Of a stretch of 64,000 bases of DNA, positions 32,521 through 44,770 are shown one piece after another; the first letter of the stretch is position 1, and each line of letters begins with the position of its first letter. The notes below the pieces were generated by a model. The model was not told where the DNA came from. It did not search any database and saw nothing but the letters and a program-made list of their open reading frames with translations. The translations under genes and the position numbers were made by a program. Origin of the DNA: Avena insularis (taxonomy: Eukaryota; Streptophyta; Magnoliopsida; Poales; Poaceae); assembly GCA_023614405.1 (NCBI GenBank), contig CM042697.1, forward strand, positions 299,174,954 through 299,238,953, written 5' to 3'.

Positions 32521-34590
32521 AACATTCGATACATCCGTCAGGAACAAATCCTGAATTCACCATACTCAGTATGTGGATAATCAATCCTAACCTTTCAATT
32601 ACACGCCCTAGTATAAGCACCTCTCCTGTGAGTTTGGCCTCCCAACCATGACCAGCTGTCATCTTGGGTACTGCACAGGTGGACAATCTTCACAAGGTAT
32701 CCTTAGCTCATACCTTGGCCGTGAGGGAACTAATACTAAGGTATATAAGTTTCGAGTCAAGCCCTACCCAATTCTCGGGTATTGTGGTTGTACGATAAAA
32801 TTGGAATGGTATCGCATCCAGACAACCATCAGTTTTATAAAGGGCTAAGGCTCATGCCTTAACATTTTCATCACCATAAATCATCTGGTGTTCGGAAACA
32901 CATGTCCAAAACATTTCAATAGAATGATCCATCATTCCAAGGTTTTCATAACCATTTTTCCACCAAGTATTCCCATCTAAATTTGATCATGTTTTATGCT
33001 TAGCACTAGCATCTACAAGTGGGAGTGAGTACAAATGAGGGGTGGTAAACTAGTGGAGTTTAACTAAGTCCAATGTCATGCCCTAGGATGACATAAAGAT
33101 TATCTAGCTTAGGCCAAATTTTATGCTCTTTATGCAACCTTCAATTATCTTTCTAGTATCTACAATTCACTTAAGTAAACTCTAAGTAATAGCTTTGATA
33201 AAGAAATAAAGTAGAAAGCTTGCAAGTAAAACTAGGATTGGGTATCATCAAATATGTCTAACCAAGCATGCTTAGTGCATTGCATAGGTTATCTAACTTT
33301 CATAATTGCAAGTGTTAGCTTGCTCAATCAACTAGTAGTATTAGGCTTGCCTTGTGCAGAGCAGTGCTTGAAGTTCTCCTCGGCTTCTTCTTCGTAGTAT
33401 CCTCCTTCCTCCTCGTATCCTTGGTCAGTACTAGCGTCTATGAATAAATACGAGGTACACAATCACCAAACAATACTTAACTACTTGCAATAACCACACA
33501 AAAGTGTCCTATAGATGGTCTAGCATCATCACTAACATTACAAGATTTAAGCTTAGTTTAATTCCTTTTATTTTTAGAAAAGTAATTTCTACTCATTGAA
33601 AAATTACTTAAGATTTAATATTCTCCAAACCAAACATGGGATCATGTTGACACATGTCATCACCACATATTTTAGTCCATGGGAATGTGATTTAAAGTGG
33701 TGTCACAATTTAATAAGATTTTACCCTTTTTTTTTAATTAACTAAAGTGGCTAGAAATTCCTATGTGGCATTCTTTTATTACTTGAACAATATTTCTGTA
33801 AGTAAACCTATATATTTTTATATATTCTGAAAGGTATGGTCGAATGTGATTTTTGAGAGTTGGAATCAACTCAAAAACTATTATGGTTTAAATTTGAAAA
33901 ATGTTTGAATACAGAAAAGCTTCTGCCTTGTTATTTTTACCGAGGTTGATCTACAGATCCAAATGATTTGAATCGAACGGGCTTGGATTTAGCACTTCCA
34001 GGCCTTTCTAACAAAATTGGTTTCATTCAATTTGGTTCACTGAATCAAGCTGGGTTGATTTTTGAAACTAGGTACAGAATTGTGTTTGAAATAAAATGGA
34101 AAAGGTTAAATTCAAACGACTGGGCTGCGCGGGAAGCGATACTGGGCCGGCCTGCTAAGAACAGCGCTTACGCAGGCTGGTTAAGTTGCTATCCCCACGC
34201 GTCAGTGACACAGGGGGGTGCGAAGCGGTACGGGGCAATGTGATACGTTCGATCTAGTTGTAATCCAACGGCTGAGGGTCATCGTCCACGTCGGGCAACG
34301 CCGGCGAGATTGAACCCTAACGCGGCAGCTGTGGGTCGTCGGGGGATCACCAGGGCTCAGGCGAGGGTCGGCGAGGCGGGCGAACGACGAAGTCGACGAC
34401 GGCGAACCTCCTGGTACCGATAGTTTCTCCTGGGGTGGCTCCAATCGTTGGCTCCCTTCTTCTCCAGCAGCGGCGGGCTCCGGTGAAATTCCGGCGAAGC
34501 GCTGCTCGCCTTGCTTCGGGAACAGGGTGGAATGATCAGTGAGGAGAGGGGAGTGAGATGGTGTTCTCAATTCGGCTTGGGGTGGCCTCT

Positions 34591-34597
34591 ATTTATA
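34591..34597 (-). promoter_or_regulatory. TATA box of C's 5' LTR
   Basis: The minus strand reads CTATAAATAGAGGCC, close to the plant TATA consensus and conserved in both LTR copies (the other is 24752-24758). This is the best candidate promoter for C's transcript. Confidence 0.7.
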
Positions 34598-36330
34598 GTC
34601 TCGACGACGAGACCGAACGGGATGGGCAGGCGACGGTGGCGACATGGCTACGGGCTGCTAGAGGCATGGACGGCGGTGGCGATCGCTTGGTGGTCTCCTG
34701 GCGATTCTCTACGACTTTCAATGTGCATCTAGGTGCGGTGGCAAATGGTCTGGAACACGCGATGCTCTACGTGGCCGAGGCGGCATCTTCAACGGCAAAC
34801 GGTGGTTGTGAGGCATGGGGCGGCGAATGGGGATTTCTGGCGATCTCCTGGGACGTTGGTGATCGTGTATGCACGCGGCGAGGGCGGAGCACGGTCTGTG
34901 GGCGTGTGTCGAGGGCGGCGCTCTGGCGCATTCTCGGCATGGTTGTTGGCGAGCTAGGCACGGTCTGTGCATGTGGTCCAGGGGTTGGCAACGCTCGCGG
35001 CTGGGACATAGAGTGTCGATGGACGGTGGGTTGCCTCCTAGACAAGGTTGGCACGGCTAAATCTTCTCGTAGCTTGCTGTCCACACTGGGGTGACATGGT
35101 GAGCTTCGGCTGTTCACCATTGATGGCATTGCCAAGCTTACAGTGGGGCTAGTGCTTGGTTTAATTTGCTAGATGATCTACTGAGGTTGCTGTGAGCTAG
35201 AGAGGGAACAAGTTAAGCTCCAATCACTGCTCACAATAGTGTTTAGATTTTATTTGATTTGAATCAGCAAGGTGTTTGATGAAATGGCCGCAAGAATTCA
35301 AGTTTTGAATTTTGAAAAGATTTTTGGTGGGTGTGCTAGGTTGGTGCTGGTGAGTCTGCAGATGCTTGGGTTTTGAAAGTTGAGCTGCTTTGAGTGGCTT
35401 TTGAAAAAGTGGGATCTTCCCATATGATAAAGATTCAATTTTGAATTGTCATTTAAACTATGCATTTGAAAGTTTCTGGATGATCACAAGGTGGGACTTG
35501 ATACTTTGTTAAGAGTACTATCAAGGGGTGTAAAGATCCAAACAAGTTTCTGTTAAGTTCTGAAAGTTTGGGACATCCAAAGTAGGCATGGGAGTTAAAT
35601 TGGTCCAAATGACCATTCACTCAATTTGGCTTGTTTTGATTTATTTGTCTTTGGGAAAAGTTTGGGAATTGTTTAGATGATGTTTATTTCACCTAAGAAT
35701 CCTTTTGCAAGCAAAGAAACACATAAACAAGGCAATTAAAAAGAATTCAAAATGTGATGCATACACACATGCATGCTTTCATATTTTATTTTAGAAAAGT
35801 TTTTGTTAATCCTAATTTTGATGATTAGAGTTTGATGATCCAAGTTTAGTATTTTTGGGATGTTACAATATAAGGCTTGAAAGTACTACTATAGTATTAT
35901 TCTACAGAAGTAGGTTCTAGATTCTAGGAGTTTTATTTCTATTCTATGCTTCAGTTTGTCTTCGATAGATTCCGGTAAGGTCTTCGACTCCGTTGATCTC
36001 CCTTAGATATCTTCAACTCTTCAAGTAACATATTTCCTGGGAATGTCATTGGTTTCTCTGAGATCTAGCAAGGGTTAAGAATATACGTTGAGTACGAGCG
36101 TACTCAGCAAGTTCACTAAAGAGAAGAAGTGTTTGATGCACTATCTACAGCCACAGACCATAGGTCATAGGAAATGCAAGTTTTCGTAAACATTTCTTCA
36201 AAGGTTGATTTTATTCTGAAAAGCTATGTCTATCAGCCTTCACGGGTTTACCAGAACTTTCATGGAGTTCCTTTCCCGCAGCGTTCGCAGCTCCTTCCCG
36301 GAACAGGGAGTAACAAGTTATAGTTCTTAC

Positions 36331-36358
36331 ACTCTGCAGAGGTGCGTCACTTTACCCA
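36331..36358 (-). other. Conserved LTR block (copy in B)
   Basis: Plus-strand core is CTCTGCAGAGGTGCGTCAC followed by TTTACCCATGAG; the most diverged copy of the set. Confidence 0.6.
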
Positions 36359-38843
36359 TGAGAGATCTTAGCTTTGTTGCACATCCGAGTTATAGGCTCG
36401 TTCACACTTCCTTGGTATGAGGCCCAGACTAAGATCCAAGCCAATCACTGTCCTTCTCTACGACCCCGCATACACCACAATTGTTGGATGTCCAAACTCA
36501 AGGTCGACTTTTCCCCGTATAAGATGGCTATACCTTATTTGGATACACACAAAAACCATTAACACTAGATATCTGTCTTTTGTAAGCCCAGATCCACGGT
36601 AGACTTCCCCCGTATAAAACGTCTATACCCATGATCTGCAACTTACAAATGGCCAGAACAGTGTCCAATGCATGCGAAAGGGAGCCGATCCAGCTGACTT
36701 CTCCGTACCATTCCAAATCTGATGGTTAACGCGTAATATATGGCGCAAGAATCACTGGTGACATTGGTTGTTAAGTCCTAGATAATATGTTCCTTTACCA
36801 CTAGAACTTTCATAGTAGATTATTACCTCATGGTAAATAACCTATAATCATATTATTATGAAAATAGTGTTTTCTGATCTTTTTCAAATACAGGTGATGA
36901 CAACACTGGATTTGCAAGATACTTTACAGAAAATAATCAAAGGACATGAGAAAGTGTGAACTTGCCTTTTGTGATTGCAAGATTATGCACTCACGGTCTT
37001 CGAGTTAATAGAAGATCCTATATCTGAAATCAGCATCATTGGTCCGGTAAGGACTAATGTTTAAAGAAGCAGGATGCCATTATGCATAAATAATGCTATG
37101 CAATTTTATAATTCCCAAAGTGAAACCCTTAGTATTTTTAATAAGTTGCTCTTAGGTATCTTCTTTAAGATTGGGTTTATCTTTAAGTTTATTTCATAAA
37201 CAATGACATTGATAAGGAACTTAAGTGTTAACAACCCAAAATATACAAATACGGATAGAGTAATGTGATTATGATTAATTGTTATTTGGTGACTGGGATA
37301 AAAAGTCCTTGTGTTGAGTTGTTAAGAGCCTAAGGAACTATTATAGACTTGTTTGTGTGAAGTGGCAAAAAGAATAACATTTGAAGAAACTAGTATTAGT
37401 TAAGGTTAATTAGTCTTAAGGTTTATTAGGTTTTACATTAGGGTTTGTGAGGGTTACAAATGATGTTGAGTTATCATATTTCAATTAATGATACAAGTGA
37501 CTAAAGTTAACTTTAAAACATGAATAAACTTCAAATGAGATGTTTATGATGGTTTAGACCAAAGTTAACTATAAAAATAGAAGTGAATTGTAAGATATGA
37601 TGAGTTTTAGAATAGTATCTAGTTTTAGGGTTTGGCAAATATGATTAAGGATGATCCCTTTTAATTTAAGTGAAAGATAAATTTAATAATATGTAACTTA
37701 TTAATGGGAGCATAATTAGATGATCTTACAAATTTATTTGAGTTTAGAGTCATTTTTAAGTGTGATTAGGGGATGGATATTATTCACCCTCTTACACATG
37801 AGTGTTATGTAATATTTATTTAAAAGGATTTTAATTTGAATTTAAGATTTAAAAACATTTGAAGGTTAATAATTATATTTAAGTTTTATTTTGATTATAG
37901 ATTTAGACTTAGTAATTAAACTTTAAATGTTTTGGTGTTTTATAAGAAAATGTGATTATTTCTTACTTAAGAAATAATTTTAAGATTTAACAAAGTGGTT
38001 ATTTTATTTGAGTAAAATAAGTAATGAATTTTATTTATCTTAAAATGTTTTTGAATAATATAAATAGTATTTTTCTAGTGAAATATACTTATTAAAGATC
38101 TTAAAAATGAATTTTATTTATTTTTAAGTCTTACCTTTATTTTTATAAAATTCTTCAAAGAATTTAGTGTTTTTAAATATTTTCTTTATATTTTATTTGT
38201 AACACTGTAAGTTAATATTTTTGTAAAATAGTATAGTTATTTTTATACACAAAAATGATTTTTATTTATTTTTTTGAGTTTTTCTTATTTTATGAAATTT
38301 TACTCAAATTTTAATGATGTTAATATTTATGTGCTCTATATTTATTTTAAATAAATAAATTTATATTTCTATTAGATAGATCTTATTTTTATGATAATTT
38401 TAACAAATTAAATGTATTTTTATGATTTTTCTATAATTTTCTATAGCTGAAAATGTTTAAAGGTTATTTTGGTAATTTATTTATTTTACTTTTATTTGAT
38501 TTCTTATTTTATTTGACTCGGGCTGTTTTGGGTTGGTACATGGGCTGGCCTGGCCCATCTAAGTTGTCCTGGGTCATCCAGATCACAGCCCACCCCTCTC
38601 TTCGTCTCCTCTCACTCGCAGACACGCAACACAATCCCCTCTCCCTCTCTCGTTTCTCTGCCTCATCCACACACGATGCCGCCGCCCTCGCCGGCCAACG
38701 CTGGCCAAATCCGATGCCCTCGGTTGCTGTAGTGTGCTAGAGCGGGCTAGCCCTTGCCTCCTCTTATTTTCTCCTGGTCGGTTTGGTTCAATCGTGGCCT
38801 CGCACGCATCTGGCCGAAACCCTAGCTTTGCCTAGGCCGAACT

Positions 38844-38848
38844 GCTAT
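38844..38848. repeat. Target-site duplication of element F, left copy
   Basis: The sequence is gctat; the partner is at 53376-53380. Confidence 0.95.
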
Positions 38849-39635
38849 TGTCGTGGTGGTGACACGGCAGATGCCATGGGTAGGCTAAATTAAGGGGCCA
38901 ATGGATGCTAGTGGGATCTGGGGAGGGAAGATGCAGTTGATTCTATACACAAAAGACTAAGGCAAAGATCTTTATTTCTCCTTCCTTGGGCTACAAGTGC
39001 TCCTTGAGCTGTATACAAGGAGAAAGGAAGAACTTTACCAGCCTAACGGTACTAAATGAGCCGATGCCCTCTTCAAGGTCCTTGCCTCCCCTTATAAAGG
39101 AGAGCCTTGGGTTCCTTTAGGGCTGACGTGGCAAGCATATTTGAGGAATATGCTTGTCATAAAATAGTAGTTCGGCGGCCTCCTTTCCCTGTCGCCCTTC
39201 TAACAATGGCAAGGTTCCAGAGGGCCCCTCCTGCGTGCCTCGGGCTTCAGGACTGTCACCTCCGTGAACTCCTTCTGCCCCTCTGTCGCTCTGCGCATTT
39301 GTCCCTTGCGCTTGGCCTCGCTCAGATTCTCCCTAGCCTGCGGCTAGAGTTTGACTTTAGGCTTCTCCTTCCCCTGCAAGCTTCGCATAATTCGGCTCCG
39401 CCTCACGTAACTCGGCTCGTCCTTTACCTACATTAAGATTATTCGGGCTAACCCGACCGACTTACATAGTACCTCAGCCAGGTATTGCCTGTCATTACTA
39501 TAAGGGTCCTGCCCTTTCCTATATCGGCCGACCTCTACAGGATTCGGCCGACTCAGACTGTAACTCGGAAACTGGACGGAGGACATCCCTTCGTCTTTCC
39601 CCGTCCTTACCCTATCCGAGGTCACCTCCCCAACA
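38849..39635 (-). mobile_element. 3' LTR of element F
   Basis: 787 bp, matching 52588-53375. It contains a TATA box at 39091-39098 and no convincing gene. Confidence 0.95.
39091..39098 (-). promoter_or_regulatory. TATA box in F's 3' LTR
   Basis: The minus strand reads CCTTTATAAGGGGAGG; the same sequence is in the other LTR at 52830-52837. The core CTTATAAAGG is nearly symmetric. Confidence 0.6.
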
Positions 39636-40030
39636 TTAGTCCCTGAAGCTGGTGCGGCCCCGCTGATAACTTTAGCCGGGTCGTATCAGTTTCATGATAT
39701 TCGTTCTGCATTGTTTCCGAGTTACAGTTTTCTCCTTCGAGGTATCATCGTATCTTCTTGTGTACGCCTCGTCCTACATGTCATACTCATCATTGTTTCT
39801 CTAGTTTTTTGTTCCCCTACAGTAATTACTGACAGGCTGCAGTTACTACTGCGCCTGTCGCATCGGTGCTGTGATGCCTCGTGAGCCGTTTCCGTCGGGG
39901 ATCGTGATCTTCTCTTCCGTGGTGTGGTCCTTGGTGCGGTTCCACTTAGAGGCGTGAGTTCATGCGGTGCACACGATCTACACGGTCAACCGCCACACCC
40001 ACGATCCCACTACCTCGCAGGCGGCTCGGT
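39636..40030 (+). other. Region between F's 3' LTR and the antisense gene
   Basis: About 400 bases without a reading frame of note. It would hold the upstream promoter of the antisense gene and, on the minus strand, the site where a PPT is expected (CAGGGACTAA next to the LTR, not a typical purine run). Confidence 0.5.
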
Positions 40031-40037
40031 TATAAAG
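40031..40037 (+). promoter_or_regulatory. TATA box of the antisense gene in F
   Basis: The plus strand reads GGTTATAAAGAGGGGCG, followed by pyrimidine-rich sequence and then the ATG at 40403. Spacing fits a plant promoter with a leader of about 340 bases. Confidence 0.55.
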
Positions 40038-40402
40038 AGGGGCGCGGCGCTGGGGGATTGACTTTCCCCCTTCGCTCACCTGCGCCCTTCTCCTACCTCT
40101 CGCCTCTGCGCCCGTTCGTGCTTCCGCCGCCGTGCGCTCGTCTGAGTCCTTGACGGCAGGGATCCCGCCGTACTGCTCTGTCGCCTTCGTCCCTGCTCGC
40201 TCGCTCCGGCACCGTCGTCGGTGAGTTCCACCGGCCCAATCGCCTAGCTTTTCCTTTAGAGATCTCTGTTCTTCTTCCGTACTCGCGCGGCAGTTCTTTC
40301 TCCGCTCCGCCGCTGTTTTTGGGTAGAACCACGACGGGGCCTCGCAGTTCTAAATTTTCCTCCGCCGCTATCTCCTCCTCTGTAAATTTCTCCGGCGATC
40401 TC

Positions 40403-43400
40403 ATGTCGAGTTCTGTTAGCGGAGCGCTTGTTGAGGATGACGATACTGCATCTGGGCCCGAGCGAGGCTTGTGGCAGGGCTCCTCCGTCACTCACCGCGA
40501 GGTCGAGTGGCTGATCCGGACTCGCCGTATTCCTGCCGAGGTAGCTTGTCGCTTACCCGGCAGCGAGTCCTCTCCTAACCTTAGGTAAGGTGAGTATGTC
40601 GTTTTCATGTCGCATTTCGCATGCGGCTTTGGTCTCCCTCTCAGCGACTTTGCTAGGGAGTTTCTCGATTATTTCGGCCTTCAGCCGCATCATCTTCCCG
40701 CCAACGCCATTTCCTCCCTCTCTGCCTTCATCTCTGCCTCGGAGGGATACTTCGGCCTATGGCCGTCCGTGCATGTCTGGTCAAAGTTTTTCCAGATTCG
40801 TTCCAACGTCGTCCCAGACAAAACTCTGCAGCCCTCCGAGAAGTTGCTCACCCAATGTGGAGCAGCATCCATCACACCTCGGAGGAAATCCGAATTTCCT
40901 CGTGTCGCGGGGCTAGAATCATGTAAGGAGTGGCACAAGTCCTTCTTTTATGTCAAGAACACGGGGAATGAGGATAAGATTCGGCTCCCTGCCTTCTCCA
41001 TTGGCCCTCCTTCCAAGAAGAACTGGACCTATAATCCGAGGAAGAGTCATGCTTTGGCCGAGGCTTTTGAGATTCTGCTGAAGGAACTGATCCGCTCCGG
41101 GCTACGCGGCGAGGATCTGATGACTACTTTCGTCAGCAGCCGAATCTGCCCATTCCAGAAACACACACACAAACTCTGCTATATGAGCGGTCCCCTCGAT
41201 CCCAACCGAGTCTCGACGGTGGAGCTGGACAACTACCTCATCTTCAAGCGTGTCCGGGCTATTTTTAAAATGGAGATGCCGGAGGATTGGGCTTGGGGAC
41301 TGAAGTCGTTCACCCGCGAGCATCCCCCACCCGAAGTAAGTTTACTCTTTAGTGTTTTGCTCCTTAATCGCGTTCGTAACTCTCTTTGCTAATTTTTCTC
41401 CTTCTTGTCCTGCAGAGGTTTGAGGAGCAGAAGAATGAGGACGCCGAGGTTTTGTCACTCCCGTGGCCTGCAGATCGGAATACTCCGGACAGTGGGGAGC
41501 CGGACTCAGAAGAGTTCGTACCCAAGTCTGATCTTGCTCCAGATCGCGCTCGTGACAAGACCCCGGCCCACGAGGAGGAAGGTGATTCAGACGAGGTCCA
41601 AGTTCTAGAGGTAGTTGCCGTAATGCCAATTTCTTATGCATTTCCGGCTTCTACTTTCTCAGATAATCCGGCTGGTCAGGTTCACAACGCCGAGCCTCTT
41701 GCCTCCCGGCCTCCTATTACCTTGGGGAAACGTGGTGCTCCCGCTGGTGCCTCCGAAACGGCTCCCAAGAAGCGAATGAAGAAGTCAGCTCCGAATCCTC
41801 CCAGGCGCAAGACCATGCCCGGGGTCACTGGGTGAGTTTCTTTTGCTCGTATTTCTTGTTTTTCTCTTTCTGCTTTTTGACTTGATATTTTTTGTTTTCG
41901 CAGTGCTCCACTTTCTGTTAAGCCCAGCGGTCCCAGCATGACGAGTCGTACGACTCGGCAGCCGTCCCCTCCGCCTACTGAAGATACCAGGATTCCGAGT
42001 CCTGCTCGCGCTGCGTCTCCTCCAGCTCCGAATCAGAGGCCACCTCGCCATGATGCGCCTGAGATTCCTCCCGTTGATGTCGATTCCACTCGGCCAACAG
42101 ACATTTCTACCGAACCTGCTGCCTCCTCTGTGAAACCTAATTTTCCACTGAGCCTCTTTCGACCCCCGCGGTCTCTACAGTGACTCCAACTCCGGCCGAG
42201 GACGTCAATATCTCGGCGCCCTCTGCAAACGTGATTCCTCCGGCTCCTAAAGACGCCGCTCCTAGTGCCGAGGTATCAGCTCCTACTGATGCCTCTTCTA
42301 AAACAAGAAAGGTTGTCGTTATCAAGGCTTCCTCCTCTCAGAAAGGTCTTGCTGGCTCTTCTCAGCCTAGTATTGTCGATGCGCTGTGCAAAGGGGTTGC
42401 TTCTGCCAAAACCTCTGTTACCCCGGCCGCCAGCACCCAGCTCGCTCTTCACAAAAGCCCTGTGGCAGCGGTGGCTACACAACATGTCCGAGGTAAAGTC
42501 CTAACTCGCACGGAGAGTGGGAACAATCTCGGCTCGTTGGTTGAGTATGCCAATAATTGGAATGCTGTCGATCAGTTCGAGGGTAATCCAGGCAGCCAGC
42601 CGTTTCAACTCTCCGACATCAGCAGCCGCCTGCATCAGGCTGCCAAGATCGTTCTTGAAAGTGACAAGATGAATGAGGTAATTGTTTTTTATGGAGTTTT
42701 GATTAGTTCTCCAGATACTATTATATATACTCTAGTCCCCGAAGCTTGCAAGCAAATAACTTGTTATTCGTTTGGAAGTTTTATGATGCTTTACTTAGTT
42801 CAGTTTTATCTTAGAGTTCGAACCTCCATCCAACTAGATCTGCCTTAAATTTTGCTTGATTTGGGTCTATCTGAACTTTGAATATCCAGCCACCTAGGTC
42901 CGAGTCAAGTTTTGCTTGACTCGGATCTGTTTTGGCTTCAAATATCCAGCCACCTAGATCCGGGTTAAGTTTCGCTTGACTCGGATCTGTTTTAGCTTCG
43001 AATATCCAGCCACCTAGATCCGGGTTAAGTTTTGCTTGATTCGGATCTGTTTTAGCTTCAAATATCCAGCCACCTAGATCCGGGTTAAGTTTTGCTTGAC
43101 TCGGATCTGTTTTAGCTTCGAATATCCAGCCACCTAGATCCGGGTTAAGTTTCGCTTGACTCGGATTGGTCTTAGGCTTGAATACCTATTTACTATTTGC
43201 TCTATTGCTTAGGTTGCGCATGACCGGCGGACCGCAGAATTTCTAAGGCTGCTTTTTGCGCATAGAAAATTGGAAGAAAAGTATGAGAAAGTTATTCCTG
43301 TGGTGAAAAAAGCTGGTAAGTCGACAAACCTTTTCATTATCTCCGACGTTCCTATTGTTTTGTACACGAGATGTTGGCTCACTTTGTTGGTAAACAGGGA

Positions 43401-44770
43401 ACATCAATAATCTTAACATCCGTCTTGAGAAGAAAGTCAAGGCCCTGGAAGGTTAGTTACTCTTTTACTTTATATATTCCCCTTTGAAATGTGCGCTAAG
43501 TTTCTTTTAACTCTTTTGGCTTTGGTAAAGCCGAGTTACAAACCTTTGCAGCATCTCATCAAGATTGCACGTCCATGCCTGATGTGATGCTGCATTTTTT
43601 AGAACAAAGTGCTACTCACTCGGCGCAGCTGAAGGATAAAGATGACGAGATAGCTCGCTTGCGTGACGAGGTGGAGGCCCTTAAGCTCTCTCAGAAGTCT
43701 GAATTAGAAAAGGTCGACCAGGAGTTCTCCGAGGAGAAAAATCGGCTAGCTCTGCAATTGCAGAAAAATAAAGAGCTCCTCGAGGCTGCCGAACTGAAGA
43801 CACGTGGGATGAGCGAGGAGATCACTCGCTTTGAGAAGAGCAAGATTGACTGGTCTAAAGACCTTCAGATAATGCTGAGTTATATTCATCGTAAGCTTCT
43901 GACCGTGGACGGGTTATCTTTTTCCTTTTCTTACTGCTGACTGATGCAGTCGTGTTTTGCGCAGACCATTTTCCAGAAGCTAAGCCCGTGAGCTCTAAAG
44001 CGTTCATTAGTGCTCGTGTGCGCCGAGGTGTTCCTGTTGACGCGGACTCGGAGTACTCGATGGAAGATTTCCTGGTTGCTGTTGGCGCTGCAGTTGGTCC
44101 GATGAAGATTATGGGCAGAGATCTGGTGCAGGCAGCTATCCGAGCCTACCATGTTCTCTGGCCAAATACTTCTGGGACTCCTAATATTGATGAGGTCCAA
44201 TTGTTGGTGGAAAGGTTGATGGCATATGAGAGGCAGCTAAGTCTTTGGAGGGAATCGGCCGGACGAGCTAATGCTGATATGGCTCTCACTGTCATCATGT
44301 CATGGTATGAAGATATTTCTCTTGATATTTTGAGAAATTTGCGCACTGGTTCCCGTTGGGTTGAGGACCCAGACTTTGTCGCTCTTCGGCAAGCTCGTGC
44401 CTTCCAGCTTGTTGAGTATGCCGACGTGCATACCTGGAACGAAGGTCCGAGTTTCCTTCCTAACCCAGAGGACGAGGTCATAGTTGAGGATGCCTCGGAT
44501 AACAACTCAGCTGAACAAGGAGAAGATGAGGGTGACTCGGCTACTTCTGGTGATTCCAGTTCAAGCTCCGATGGTAACGGCGACGCGCGATCCTCCTCCA
44601 AAGGTACTGGGCATTCTACTGCACAAGCTGACGCTCCTCGGTAGCCTCGGGCTTCCTCCGAAGTCGCTCCTGGGTCTGTGGAGGGCGAGGCAACCTCGAC
44701 CGAAGTTCCACCTACCTCGGACTGCCCATCCCCTGACCAAGTTATTGCCTCTCCAGCAAAAAACCTCTAA
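40403..44770 (+). pseudogene. Antisense gene in F: 'putative gypsy type transposon' protein, seven exons
   Basis: Exons 40403-41335, 41416-41831, 41904-42677, 43213-43315, 43398-43451, 43531-43890 and 43965-44770. All six introns are GT-AG (80, 72, 535, 82, 79 and 74 bp), and the joins keep frame and sense. Start ATG 40403 gives MSSSVSGALVEDDDTASG, then EVEWLIRTRRIPAEV and SHFACGFGLPLSDFAREFL, GLQPHHLPANAI and GYFGLWPSVHVW. This pattern is what plant databases call putative gypsy type transposon (Transposase_28). A Ser/Pro-rich middle and a coiled coil follow (LKDKDDEIARLRDEVEAL), then a conserved helical part (EDFLVAVGAAVGPMK) and an acidic Ser-rich end. Damage: TAA at 40586-40588, a one-base shift near 42140, and TAG at 44642-44644, with the frame open to TAA at 44768-44770. 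Function unknown. Confidence 0.85.
42821..43180 (+). repeat. 60-bp tandem repeat inside intron 3 of the antisense gene
   Basis: The phrase AATATCCAGCCACCTAG recurs at 42881, 42941, 43001, 43061 and 43121, exactly 60 bases apart, with a diverged first unit before it and a broken last one near 43181. Units differ by only a few bases. The array lies wholly inside the 535-bp intron. Confidence 0.95.

Larger units (their letters stand above)
5348..35867 (-). mobile_element. Element C: Tekay-lineage Ty3/gypsy retrotransposon, interrupted by D
   Basis: Both LTRs begin TGTCAACAC and end GGGATGTTACA on the plus strand and are about 4.0 kb each once D is removed. The internal region (26028-31849) holds PBS, an extra leader reading frame, gag, protease, RT, RNase H, integrase and a chromodomain-like tail, all on the minus strand. 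The D insertion lies in its 3' LTR. Several nonsense and frameshift changes in gag and pol make it non-functional. The chromodomain tail and the Met primer site place it among chromoviruses, most like Tekay/Del. Confidence 0.9.
31850..35867 (-). mobile_element. 5' LTR of element C
   Basis: This uninterrupted 4018-bp copy begins TGTCAACACCCGG and ends GGGATGTTACA. It matches 5348-6235 plus 22920-26027. Counting on the minus strand, the TATA box lies about 1.27 kb from the LTR start, leaving roughly 2.7 kb for R and U5, an unusually long transcribed LTR part. Confidence 0.95.
35868..38848 (-). mobile_element. 5' LTR of element B, part 2 (may itself contain another insertion)
   Basis: This continues B's LTR from the right flank of C to the left target copy of F. 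It holds the conserved block at 36331. From about 37226 it becomes very AT-rich, then turns GC-rich at 38515 with GGGCTGGCCTGGCCC and CTCTC runs, in an order usual for the opposite orientation. No gene is evident; AT-rich 37000-38500 has only short frames. Confidence 0.6.

Noticed and set aside
40585..40644. Possible intron (GTAAGG donor at the TAA stop, CTCTCAG acceptor) in the first exon of the antisense gene
   Set aside because: Removing it would delete the HFACGFGLPL motif, which is a hallmark of this protein family, so the TAA is better read as a nonsense mutation.
42821..43180. CRISPR-like regular repeat
   Set aside because: Units follow each other without unique spacers, in a plant retrotransposon intron; it is a minisatellite.
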